64,000 bases of DNA from Cruorifilaria tuberocauda (taxonomy: Eukaryota; Nematoda; Chromadorea; Rhabditida; Onchocercidae): assembly GCA_013365365.1 (NCBI GenBank), contig JABVXU010000101.1, positions 90,276-154,275 on the forward strand, given 5' to 3'. Positions 24,717-36,700 of this stretch are shown piece after piece; position 1 is the first letter of the stretch; the number at the start of each line of letters is the position of its first letter. The notes beneath the pieces are model-generated. The model was not told the origin of the DNA. It saw nothing but the letters and a program-made list of their open reading frames with translations, and searched no databases. The position numbers and the translations under genes were made by a program.

Positions 24717-25180
24717 TTATTTCATAATTTTATACATTCATACCAAAAAATCAGACGTAATATTCATTACGATTCAATAACATTCAATAAAATTCCATAC
24801 GATACAATTTCATTCGCAAATAGCTAAAATATTTAATAATATGAAATGAAATTATGGTATATATTGAGCCTATAACACTACCCGATATCAATATTTTAAT
24901 TAGCCTGAAATTCACAAAAGTCTAACAAAAAGCATAAGTTCCTGATTGGAAATAATATATTGTAGAAATGAACAAATCGATCAAAGGACCACCTATTCAT
25001 GATGAACTAGTACGATCAAAAAAGGTGAAATCGAAAATCGCAAAATACAAATTGTGTCATCAGAATGAGTGGATAAAAAAATTTTAAGGATCCGATAGAA
25101 GGCATTTTTTTAGCAACACTGTTAACTTTTGAGAAAACGAAAATATGAAAACAAAGTAAAATGGCATTGAAGAAATAATT

Positions 25181-25345
25181 TCAGTCTTTCTTCACCGGCT
25201 TCCCATTTTCCCACGGAGTAATTTTCACGGTTGCTATCGACGGTTTTTCCGCTTCTTTCTTCAAACCTTTTTTAAGGCATTTTCGCGTAGCCGATGCTGC
25301 AATTTGCGAGTATCGCACATAATTAATGCCCATCTGACGCCACAT
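25181..25345 (-). CDS. ATP5F1E: ATP synthase F1 subunit epsilon, mitochondrial
   Basis: Intronless 54-residue protein, MWRQMGINYVRYSQIAASAT then RKCLKKGLKKE, ending ITPWENGKPVKKD. The WRxxGxNYVRYSQIAA core and the PWENGKP block are the hallmarks of eukaryotic F1 epsilon, a 50-60 residue subunit of the central stalk of mitochondrial ATP synthase. This subunit has no cleaved presequence in most species, which fits the short N-terminus. It is transcribed in the same direction as the SLAIN-like gene 474 bp downstream. That spacing is longer than typical nematode operon spacing, so co-transcription is only a possibility. Confidence 0.95.
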   Translation of the reverse strand: MWRQMGINYVRYSQIAASATRKCLKKGLKKEAEKPSIATVKITPWENGKPVKKD

Positions 25346-25359
25346 TTTTTAACGTTGTC

Positions 25360-25366
25360 CTGAAAC
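25360..25366 (-). promoter_or_regulatory. Probable SL trans-splice acceptor of the ATP synthase epsilon gene
   Basis: TTTCAG|GACAACG on the minus strand lies 14 nt upstream of the ATG, with no upstream coding exon. It fits an SL acceptor. Confidence 0.6.
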
Positions 25367-25765
25367 TTCTAGAATCTAAAAAAATCCTCTAGAAAATTAC
25401 TGACCATTTCATCATGAATTAATTTGATTTACTTATGAATAATTTCCAATTTATTTAATAGCACGGTTTATTTCAAATATTGTAGGTGTATTTAGCATAA
25501 GCTGCTTCTTGCGGCAAAATTTTCAAATTTTTTAAGTGCAAAAAAGTTCCCAACGTCTTACTAATTTGGGTGCTAATTTAGAAGGGAATTTTCAGCAATT
25601 GTGGATTGAGAGAAAAAGCATTGTCAAAAAATAACTTTAATACGGTTCGTAGAAATTGGTTAGAAAGGATGAATAAGAAAGTTATAAAATACATTTTTCC
25701 AATAATTTTTCCATAATAAAGTAATGATATACAGCAATTACACGAATGGAAACTTTTTTTATACT

Positions 25766-25857
25766 AAATATAAGATTTGAGGTGTTTATTTTGACTTTGA
25801 AACAAAAATACAAATATAAGATTTGAGGTGTTTATTTTAACTTTAGAACAAAAGTAC
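25766..25857. repeat. 46-bp tandem duplication
   Basis: Two adjacent 46-nt copies (25766-25811 and 25812-25857) differ at a few bases. They lie in non-coding sequence just downstream (minus-strand sense) of the exon-like segment at 25877-25926. Confidence 0.95.
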
Positions 25858-25876
25858 AAAACATTCTCCTACCTAC

Positions 25877-26096
25877 CATTTCCTTTAATTTATCCAAATC
25901 AATCCGGCAAAAAATTACAGATTCAGCTGAATAAACCAAAAAAGCTATTGGAAAATGAAAAGAGGGCAATAAAGAGATGATGAGAAAGAAACGCCGAATT
26001 ACATGCTCACATAATATTACTGAATTAAATTTTCCATGTTCAATATGTAACGCACAACCTTGACGCACAATTTCCAATGCAAAATTAATATTCGCA
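25877..26096 (-). CDS. Two coding-like exons of an unrecognised gene (partial model)
   Basis: Minus-strand exon 26096-25993 reads ANINFALEIVRQGCALHIEH then GKFNSVILCEHVIR. It joins in phase 1, through a CCT codon, to exon 25926-25877 (ESVIFCRIDLDKLKEM), which has a TTATTCAG acceptor and an ATG|GTAGGT donor. The composition and splice signals are protein-like, but no start, stop or family is recognised. A 23-nt segment at 26213-26191 (FEISSLK) could precede it in phase. It may be a small gene with further exons or a decayed gene. Confidence 0.35.
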
Positions 26097-26349
26097 CTTC
26101 AGATTCATGAAGACCATTACAATATTACCAGTTTTATCTTATAAAAATTTTTAGAAATCTTATCCTTTTTTTAAAATGAAAATTATCAACTTTCTGTACA
26201 TACAACTTACTATTTCAATGATGAAATTTCAAACTGGTAATCAAGTATAATTTCATACAGTGATTAAAGTTTTCATCTCTCTAAAAATAAATAATATAAG
26301 TATATTTATTCATGGGATAGACGAAATAATAAGCTATTTTCTTAATAAA

Positions 26350-26373
26350 ATCATTTTTAAATTTAAAAATGAT
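26350..26373. repeat. 24-bp perfect palindrome
   Basis: ATCATTTTTAAA followed by its exact reverse complement, directly abutting the hairpin to its right. Confidence 0.9.
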
Positions 26374-26447
26374 GTTATTTATTTAAGCAGTTATACAATT
26401 GGTGATGTTACCTTGCATCATCAATTGTGTAATTGCTTAAATAATAA
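26374..26447. ncRNA. Long near-perfect hairpin, miRNA-precursor-like
   Basis: Positions 26379-26407 pair with 26416-26444 over 29 consecutive base pairs, three of them G-U wobbles when read as + strand RNA. The 8-nt loop (TTACCTTG) is at 26408-26415. Beyond a single-base bulge three more pairs form. Stem length, loop size and wobble-type differences fit a pre-miRNA. A small MITE remnant is the main alternative. Confidence 0.45.
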
Positions 26448-28652
26448 AAGAGAAAAAAATTTCACAAGGATGACGAAATTATATTTCTATTGTTTCAAAA
26501 AGTTTAAGCAAAAAAAATCCATTAGACAGATAAGCCAACTCGAAAAGGATATTAAAGACATACTATTGACCATTCTAATAACCGAGCGCCTCTTCTTCTT
26601 TCTTTACAACTTCATATCATCATAACACAGATCTCTACTCCTCCGAAATACTTTTTATATCTAATCATGAATGAACTATTATTATTAGGAAAGATATGAG
26701 AAGATTAAGAATTCATGAAGAGTATATCTTTTTTATTATTAGTACCTCGAGCTATAGATTACATGGTACACTTTTATGGCATACTGAGTACCGTCTCAAT
26801 ATCAATTACAGAAACATTTATTAAAGTACTTAAGTTTTAAAAAATCTGAAAATTTGATAAAACTGATAAAATTTAAAAGTTTAGCAGTTTATGAAACTCC
26901 AACAATATATACAAAAAGCTGAAAAATATAAAATAAAAATATCAGTGCATCATTAATAACGTAATCCAGAAGCATAGTCTTTCTATATCTCTTTCTATAT
27001 AAAAAACCAATGATAAAAATAAAAGCAAAAAGAAAACTGAAAGGTCAATGATTTTACTTCATCCAGTATTTTAAATTCATTTGTTATCATTTATAAGTAT
27101 ACATAAAGTAAAACAAAGAAACAAAGAGTCAGACTTATTGTACAAAAAACATGTTTTCGTAAAAATGTTCTTTAATTAATGAGTGGCTTCTGAAAATTGG
27201 TTTTTCCCTTCACCATTAGCATCAATCTTTTCAGAGAAAACATGAATCAAATCAAATTTCTAGCAAACAAATCTTTAAACTGAATCAACTATTCTTTTTT
27301 TAGGACCACGCAAAATAACAAAAAATAAAACGATGACTCATTTCCAAATTATTTTTTAAAAAGATTTGAAAGCACAACAATTCAAAGTATAAGTTTTAAG
27401 TCTTTATTTTCGAACCAAAATAAAATGATGGTATACAAATAAAATAAATTTTTTAATGATTTTACTTCGAAAATAACGTTCAATAACAGCTTTAATTTTT
27501 CTTTTATGAGCCAAAAAACATTTTTCCAGCAATTTTATTGGTTAATGTTTTTAAAAAAATACCGAAATTAAAACTTACCTTCAGTAAAGTCTCTCGACCT
27601 GCGCAGTCAAACAAAATTTCGGCTCGTCAATCTGCAAATCATTTTAAATGACAAAATTTAAACAAGAAATGATATTACTAGATGAAAACGTTTCGTTGTA
27701 TCATTAAGTCAATGATATGATGAAAAAACTATTAAGCACTGAATATTAGTATCATTTAATGCACATGTCAAAAATCAAGAAGTAAAGCCATTTTCTTTAA
27801 ACATTAAAAAAGAAAATAGAAATTTAACAAAAATATTCATTCGGTAGAAAAAATATGCGAAAACTTAAACTAGAAATACTCATGGTGAAGCATGAAGCAT
27901 TTCGGTAGATATTTTTCTATAGAAAATAAAAAATTCATATCCGTTACAACAAGTAAAATCATCACTTATTCCCCTACTCAATTAGTGAGAAGTGGATTTT
28001 GTTATCTGATGCCAAGCTCGATTAGCCTACAAGAAGTTAAAACAAGTTAGATATTAAGTACATCAAACAATAAGAAAATGAAAGGAAAAGCGCATGTCAG
28101 TTAGCTGAATATGCAAGAGGCGATCGGTAATAATATAAACTGGTAATAATGGTTAAAAACTGCAAAATGTTACGGGACCATTTACGGTAAAAAATAACAG
28201 AATAGCACTTTGAACGTCATTTTCAGCGATTAAAGCATATCAAACGACAAGTGCACTCTTGATTATTCCAAAATAACAAGAAGCAGATTTAGAAAAATGT
28301 TCGAATCAAGAACGAAGAAAAACTTCGGTAAGAAAAACCGGCTAATACACAAAGAAAAGATTAAAAAATGCTTTATTGACCAAATAGTTGTAACTTCCAT
28401 ATGCAGATTAAAGCAACATTAAGCACTTATAAAATTAATCAAAACTTCAAATAATGAAATTTAATATTGTGGAAGAATGTACATAACAAAAATTTCACAT
28501 AGCGACAGAACTATGAAATGTTTAAAGTAACCAAGTTTGCTAGAAAACTCAATTCTGAGTGAACATCAGTAGGTTATGTAGCAAAACTGAACAAATGCTA
28601 TGCGCGAAAAATCACTTCTGCAGATCAAAGGAAATGACAGGATGACTGAAAT
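26448..28652. other. Gene-free interval
   Basis: AT-rich spacer. One small exon-like block is visible on the minus strand at 27583-27642 (TTTGCAG acceptor, GAAG|GTAAGT donor) but it contains stops in every frame, so at most it is a non-coding 5' exon. Confidence 0.4.
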
Positions 28653-31600
28653 TTAACGATTTCTTGTGGCATCTCGATTCATCTTATAAACATTGGTTGT
28701 CCAGTCTGGTACTCTACCTTGTTTCTGCCAATCCTCTCGTGTCAAAGAATGATATTGCAGCACTTCTAAAGATCCAAACATGCTACCTGTAAAATGGTAT
28801 TACATACATCGAGAATTAAAGAACCAATTCTTTACTAATAACATTATCCTTAAGCAGCTATTAAAATAACTTTTAAATCGCTATTCTCAGTACTGTGACG
28901 ACATGCATTATTTACAAATCAAATAAAAATTGTTGGATTTTTAAAATGACATTACTTGTTTCACCAAAACTGTATTGCATATCTGTGTTTATGAAATTTT
29001 GTGGCCACGAATCAACTACATATGAATGATAATTAGCCGTCCTATTCGAAACAATAAATTAATATTATAGAAAATTACCTCCAATCCAGCTTGCATACAA
29101 TTCAATTGATGTATTTGGCAATCGATAGAATTTGACTGATTTAATATTCCCTAATTTATTGACATAAGACGATGTTGTCAGTAATTGCAAAATTTCATCT
29201 CGGAGTCGCGCATACAAACCTTTCATACGTGTAGTCCCACCAACAAGTATTATACTATCTAACAGCTTCCTTCTCGTATCAATTGGACACTAAACACTTA
29301 GTATCAACAAAACTTCGGATTTGAGCAAAAAGGAAGAATAAATGTCGAGAGAAATGTCCTTTGAAGAAAGCATATCTCCTATAATGCAGGCTTTCTGTCA
29401 ATAATGTATCTAGACGAATCTTCCCAGGAAAAGACCATCAGTATCAACTGCGCAAACAACAAGTGGGAATGAACTCCGTTAACCGGTAAGCCAAATCTCC
29501 TATTTGGATACGCAAATAAGCTGCTAAATTAGATAATAAAAACTACAAAGAAAAAATATTTACCCGATATACGGAATCAAGTACCAATTGTGGCAAGGAT
29601 TTGCTATCATCGCTTTCTTCAAAAATGGCCTCCGCTGTCCACTCCCTGGATCAACTAATAAAAATAAAAGCAAATTTAAAATATTGAACTTCTGCGTGAA
29701 CTAGAACCAATTTTGAACTTTACCTTATAAGACCTGGTACGATAAGGATTTCTTCACCGAACGGCAAGCGGACATCACATGGTGGTTTCGGAATTTCACC
29801 TTCGGGATTATATTCTGAATTAAATCAGACATTTTCTTCTAATCACGTTTAATTTATTCATCATCAAGTTTGTTCTTTTTCTTATATGTTCACTTAACCT
29901 AAATTTATTCGTTCATTAAAATACAAATGTTAATTTTCGGGAACTTTACCGACAACCAACACCTAAAAAACCACTCATTCAGTCTCAGCACCTTAAAGCA
30001 CTTTCTAACTTACCCGATGCTTGTATCAACTTCCCACGATCCATTTTAGTAGCAAAACAAAACCTAACAACAATATCTTCTAAAATGTGCTCTCTTTTTA
30101 AAAGCAAATCATCCTCGTCAGTCAATGACCGTTCTGCACCCGAAAATGTTAGCACTTTGCCATATCTGAAAGATATCGCAGAGAAGTACGCAATTGCAAT
30201 AAGAAAGTAATGTGTAATTTTATTGGTCTTTTCCTTCTACTTTATGTGTTTTTTCTATATAGAAAAAAAAGAACTATTTCGTTTTACGCAAGTAAAATAT
30301 ACTGTAAGAAAAATATAGCTTAGCTCTCAATGATTTTAGTCTTTGTTATAATTTCAATTGAGAAAAAGTTTCCATTGTTTTTTTAATTAAATAAATAAAA
30401 CTAAACAGCAATCAACGTTTCTACAATTGATAGAGATAAAATCTTACTTTTGCAACAGTTCGTAAACGCGATCTTCTAAATATTTTGCACCAATGCACGA
30501 AGTTTCCAGTTGATACAACATGGTAACACCTTCTATAATCTGTAAACTGGACGAAAAAATGAAAACTTGAAGTCTAAGTGAGACAAAACAATGCATAAGC
30601 TTGAATATTCTTAGAAGATTCGGAATTACTGGTCATCACTTTTCAAGCATAACCATACTTATTCCTTATTCGAAACCTAATAACATAAATCCTGGAAAAT
30701 TGGAAGTATGCATGGATCATGCACTTTTTCGAGTGTTATTTTATATCATATTTTTTCCGAAACGAAATTCTAGCGTACTCTTACCGGAACAATGGTTGCT
30801 TCTGAGTATCCGATATCAATAACAAGAGCATTCGAAACACCAAATGGAAACGATGCGAGCAAATGCGACGGGGCAAAAAGTACTGATGGAGCATCGAAAA
30901 CATTAAACAACACCCTTGCCACGGCATATCGATATGATGTTCGTGACAAAATACTTTCGACGATTACAATTCGACGATCTTTAGCAACCGTTAACAAATA
31001 TCTGAAAAATATATCATAAAAAGTTATAAATTCTGACACAAAACTTTTAATTCGAAATTTTTTCAAAATTAAAATTATAAACCCAAAGATGATCTAAAAT
31101 CAAACACATGGAATTCTTCAAAAAACTTCATGTATGTCGGAGGATATTTATAATTATGACAGTGTCGAATTGGTGCAAATACGGGAATATAGGTGTTTAA
31201 TGTGAAAGCGAATATCTTTCACCTGAAAAATAACTCTCGGAAAAATTTCACTAGTCTATGATAAAGTTCTTGTTCACTAAGTGTATCATCTAGTACTTTT
31301 ATCGCTTCACCAGTGCGATCATCCAACAATTCTGTTCGTATTATTGAACGTGGAACAAATTCACCCGCATAACCAACTCTAAAGAAAATCTATTAACTTG
31401 CCATAAATAATGTTGTATGAACAATTTTGTACCAACTAGATAAATCTATAAAAAAATAAATTATTGCAAAACTGCAGCAAATTCAAATATTTCATGATAA
31501 AAAAATATATGAAAATAGAACTTCGTCAGAACGGCACCGATATCAATGACAACAGCCTGCCGATTATCCATACCGACGACACCCAATGATAAAGGATCCA

Positions 31601-31676
31601 AGCGACCGTTTCCGGTCGTCATTAAAGAAAGCGATCGATGTTGCGACGAGCCAGTCAATATGCTGTCACGTTGCAT
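28653..31676 (-). CDS. ACTR10: Actin-related protein 10 (Arp11), dynactin pointed-end subunit
   Basis: Nine exons in transcript order: 31676-31522, 31378-31223, 31001-30785, 30539-30448, 30165-30014, 29814-29724, 29645-29564, 29289-29079 and 28786-28653. All phases agree, 429 residues (human ACTR10 is 417). The actin-fold phosphate loop is recognisable as VVIDIGAVLTKVGYAGE and the second nucleotide loop as ALVIDIGYSEATIVP. The ACTR10-specific C-terminus contains IILVGGTTRMKGLYARL, ASWIGGSMFGSLE and QGRVPDWTT. Arp11 caps the pointed end of the Arp1 filament in dynactin, with p62, p25 and p27, and helps dynein-driven transport. The start is the ATG of MQRDSILTGSSQ, 27 nt after a TGTTCAG acceptor. 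The N-terminal extension of about 40 residues before the actin fold is longer than in the human protein. Confidence 0.93.
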
Positions 31677-31702
31677 TATTACACCGGAAATCGACAATTA
31701 AT

Positions 31703-31710
31703 CTGAACAG
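31703..31710 (-). promoter_or_regulatory. Probable SL trans-splice acceptor of ACTR10
   Basis: CTGTTCAG|ATTAATTG on the minus strand, 27 nt before the ATG, with no coding exon upstream. Confidence 0.5.
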
Positions 31711-33780
31711 ACAATACTTGAGAGCATATCAAAGTGATACTCTTGAATACAAAGAACTAAATAATCAGAGAACATGATTTTTGAAAAATCATATCTTTGA
31801 CTGTACATTTCTAAACATTTTTTACAAAAACAGTTTTAGAAATAGAAGGGGAAATTGGAAGATATGAGAATTCGCATGAGATGAATGCAGCTGCAGTGCG
31901 CAAGAGTGAAATATAGAAATTCAGAGACCGGAATACTAATGGATATGTCAGAATAACTAGTGCTTTTTATTTAGTCAAATTTTTCTCACAAGAACAATAA
32001 AAAAAGGATAAAATAGTTTCTGAAGAATTTAATTACAATTGATAAGCATTAAAAAAAAAATTAAGTAAACATATACAGTACGAAATATCCCTGTAAACTA
32101 AGAGATATAGCAGAAAATGAAGAAATATAGCAATATCAGATAACAATAAAATAGTGAAAAATATTTACCTGTTAAAATTATGCTAGAAAATGAAAGGAAT
32201 ATTAGATGAAAAGTTTTCAGGAACTAATCTGACTGATGATACATATTGCATAGAGTAGTTTTTTTCTTCCAAAAAAAAAACCCGAGAAAAACTATTGGAT
32301 TAGATTGTTGCAGATATTGCTTAAGGTCACCAACGAATTCGTCGCTATGAAACTATAAATCTTATCTGATTAAATTCCTCATCCGTTACACTTTTCTCTC
32401 GTAGTACGTAATTTCAGTCTAATTGCGATTAGAATTTAATAAATGATTAGGAAAAATAAATTTTTAATTCGTATACTTTACATTCTCATTTTTTTTTCAA
32501 ATCAAATATTTTTCAGAATAAGGAAAAGGATTGTAATTTGAAGTTAAAAAAAAATTTATCTGATTCTCACCATGTGCTTATGAGACGCGCGGAATTTCAG
32601 CGAGAAATGTAATTTCAAATTTTTCAAAAAATTCGATTTTTTGATACTGTTGAATATTTGGATGAACGAAAATGAAAATTTCATTTAATTAAATTTAAGC
32701 TAAAAACGAAACCCCAAAATTTGTCTCTGGTTTAGCTTTTGTTTTATGTGGAGACTTTTATTATTAAGCTAACTTGCTATTTCTTCACGATCTATAAAAA
32801 TATGAAGAAAAACGAAACAAATATTGAGATTTTTTTTTAGTTTCCCCGAATTTGGAAAAACCATTTAGCAATCTTTTCCTTAAAGAAAAAAGTTGTGAAA
32901 TATTTTACTAGCTAAAAAGTTAAGGAGACTTTCGTAATCTCTTTCTTTTTTATTAATATTTTATTACAACGTCTTTCTCATAGTGAATATTTAGATATAT
33001 CATATTAATTCAATTAACAAATAGCTTATAAAAAGAAAAAAATCTAAAAGTGAATAACTGCCCAGGCAGGTTATCTCGGAGTAATCTTGCTCGGAAGATT
33101 TTGTCTCAATGAAAACAATTATAACTACACTACTTTTCAATTTAGATAAGAAACCATTCATCATTATATTATTATAATGTGTCTGTTTAATTAATGCGAT
33201 CAAAAAATTTATCAAGACACGGAAAAAAGTTCATTTTAAACAAAAAACATTAAAATTTTCATAATAGCAATAAGTGTATTGTTTACTGAAAGTTATAAGA
33301 GAAAAATTATAACTTATTCATTTTTTATCTCAATATCTTCAAAATTTTCGGTAATGAATTTTTTGAGGTAACTTGATAAACAGATGTAACCGAATAACAG
33401 GTACTTGATGAACTAAAGGGTATCATCCTACAATAAATAGCCATACCGAAATCGCCAATCCGACAAATTTGACCTGCTCCCTTGATTTATTGAAATAGGT
33501 TTATTGATACTTTCGATCAAAATATGGTTCGTTCAAACTAGGGCATATCGAAGTTTAAACAAATCATCATGTTTTTCCTAGCATCCAATGTGATTTTCAT
33601 CTAACAAATTTACACTTCTCGTATATTTCAGACTAGCATAATACTATTAAACTAACTTCTGGCTAAAAAAGTGAACAACCAAGTCATGCATAACTAGATT
33701 TAAAATGTTCAAATATGAATTTGAACGAGATCAAAAAAAAAAATAAAATAAAACAAAACAAGCATTAAAATGACAACGAA
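31711..33780. other. Gene-free interval between NUP85 and ACTR10
   Basis: 2 kb AT-rich spacer between two genes on the same strand. No exon-like segment is supported. Confidence 0.5.
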
Positions 33781-36700
33781 TTATGAGGAGGAAATAATAG
33801 TGCGAGCCAGATTTTGTACCAACAAATAGCGTAGTGTACGTAAACGCATATTCCACATATCAAAATTATAATCATGCGGACAATCTGCATCATAGTGTGT
33901 TAAATATTCTAGCAGTTGTTCAGTACCATCTTTATTTATAATAATCTGAAAGAACTAATGACACATCATGATAATTCTTCTCTATTACTGATGAGTTATT
34001 AAATAATGAGTTGTTTATGGCAATTATATATATATATATAACTGCAATATTAAGGCAAAAATTAATGGGTAATTGTAAAATAATTGTAAAGTTTTAAAAT
34101 TGATATCGTTAATATTAGTAGAATATAAATTCCGCTACGATATCAATTATGAATATATTTAAAAAACTAATTATGGAAAAAAATTGTCACCTCAATAATC
34201 ACAACATATACCTGATAAATAATAATAATCTTCATGTTTGTGACTATTATAAAGTTATAATATTTGTATTAGTTATATTAAAATTAAACATCTGACGATG
34301 AGTTACTTTTTTATAAATTCTTCGTGAGATTCATTTATAAATTTAAAAAAGCCCAAAGGGGTGGTAAAAATCTTTTAATTTCAATAAATTTAATTACTTT
34401 TGTTCATATTCTCTTTATTTCCAAATTACTTTTGTTCATATTCTCTTTATACCAGCACTTCTATGTATTTCAGATTTAATATATATAAACAAAATTTTAC
34501 AAGATAAATTTCGCAAAATTAGTGAAATGGGTGAGAAAATACCTCATCATCGTAACCAAGAATGGAAATCAAGTCTGAGATAAGTATAACATCAAAATTT
34601 CTTGGAACTAAACTAGACATAATCAGTTCTACCTGCAAGAAAATAAACATAAAACATTGCTCCACGATTACAAATACTATCCTATTAAAAAGAAAAATCT
34701 ATTTTCTTAACAAAATAGATTGATTGTAAGAACTCTCAGAGTTTACGATGGGCATAGAAACTGAAACAGTAGCTAGCATCTGATTCTAAACATATTTTAA
34801 CTACCATGCGGATCACATTGTATTTGCTATGAGAATACGAATTTACAATAAAAGATTAAAACATATGACATACCAGCAGTTCAGCAGCTTTGACTTTCTG
34901 GTCTGATTCCAGCAGTTTTCGAAAATTATAATAACGATGCAAAAATGCAAATGATGAGGAAAGCAGCATCACTTCTGTAAAGTGCTCAACAACCGTAATA
35001 GAGGAAAAGTCGTCATTTGCGCATCGCAATACTACTTGATCTGCAAGAGCAGAAAGAGTTTTTATATCACGTGATCGTATGGCCCACGACAGACAACTGC
35101 CCCATTGCCTTGCGCGCAACAATCTGGAAATAGGCAAAACTGAAAATGAAAACAATTTTTTTCCGGAACGTGAAAGCCACCGAAAAATGATATTTAGCAC
35201 GGAAAATCATAGATGACAAGTGACAGTAAAATTTATAACATATTTATTACCTGTAAGCCATAGCTCGTGCAATATCCTTTCGTGTCTCATTAAGACCTAC
35301 TTCGTCACATAATGAGCATAATTTCGTAGCAACGGTTTCGTTGTCTATAGGCACTTGTCCTATTAGCAACTCTAAGTGAGCTAGTCCTTCATCACCAGTT
35401 TCACGCAGATAATCAAATCCCACTTGCCACAATCTATAATTAATAATTTTTAGTCTTTTTTCTTCTGAAAAAACAACGAATTAGGACAAAGAGATAATGT
35501 TAGGTGATACCGATTTAAAGAAATATACTAATATTGATGGATGGTTTAAAATATTAAAAGCATACATGATCAAAGCAGTAAATGAATGAAATGAATGAAA
35601 GTGTATGATATTACTACTGAAATCTTTCTTAGAACTTTATTAGAATTAACTAAAATTAATGTATGCAAAAGTCATATTTCCGTATCATAAGAACTCAATT
35701 TTCAAACTTTTTTCAGAAATAATGTCATACCCAGGTTCACTAAAGAGTGACGATCCATATTCGATAACTAAATGTTGACGTATATCGGTGCCAAAAGCAC
35801 TTGTTATCCGCTCATCAGCTTTTTGTAATAAATCTGCTAGATGAGCTGGAAACCACCAGTTTGTGCTTGAAGTTGAAATACGATGAAGAGCCCGTAATGC
35901 CTCCAGTGAAAAGAGCTCACACATTACAGCATCAATTCCGTTACACTTACTTATACCAAAAATTTTTAAACAATCCTGCAAAAAGTTATGAATTCCAAAC
36001 AGATGAAAAAAACGGCTATCTTCAACATGATAGGCACTATTCAATTGTCTCATTTTTCACCTTTCAAAAAGCCTACTCTTCAATCCTATTCGTCTTTAAC
36101 AGGAAATAGTGGCAGAAATATTGAATCTTTTGACAATTTTTTAGACGCACATATACCATTTTGCAGTATATTCTAGCAATTAACCGAACAATATTCTGAA
36201 TGAAAAGATGACTGATGACTAATAAGTGACTAAGAAACTTAATATTTGAATTTCACATACCTTAACAATATCTTTAAGTTGAGAAAGAGTAGCACATGGT
36301 CGAACAAATAATAAATACGGTGGCACTAATTCAAACCAATTGTCTAATTGAGCTGAAACCGATGTTATAGTTGGAATATCACCAGCAATAATCATCGCTA
36401 CCTTCTCAGCTTCAGCATTGACTTGAAAAATCCCGCTTGTACACATGTTACGTATCTCCTGAAAGCAAAAAATTATAATGGTCCTTCTTAGGAAAAAAAA
36501 CTTTCCCATCAAAATACACTTATCAATTACTTCTAATGCTGTCATTCACTTGATTTAAAGACATATTTTCACAAATCAGTTTCTAAATTTTTTTAAATAT
36601 TAATATGATTTCGTTCCAAACAATTCACTTCCTGCGCGCTGATAAAATCCAAAACAGTAGTTTCATCATTCAATAAATCCATTTTTATTTCGGAAATCAC

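Noticed and set aside
26260..26625. 121-codon open frame on the + strand
   Set aside because: Starts at a GTG in very AT-rich sequence, lacks any recognisable domain, and spans the palindrome and hairpin, which explain its unusual length of open frame.
27583..27642. Minus-strand exon with TTTGCAG acceptor and GTAAGT donor
   Set aside because: Every frame contains a stop, and no neighbouring exon joins it; at most a non-coding exon.
30601..31019. Two + strand open frames
   Set aside because: Antisense to ACTR10 exon 3 and its flanking intron.
35801..36176. + strand open frames of 102 and 62 codons
   Set aside because: Antisense to NUP85 exon 8 and adjoining intron.
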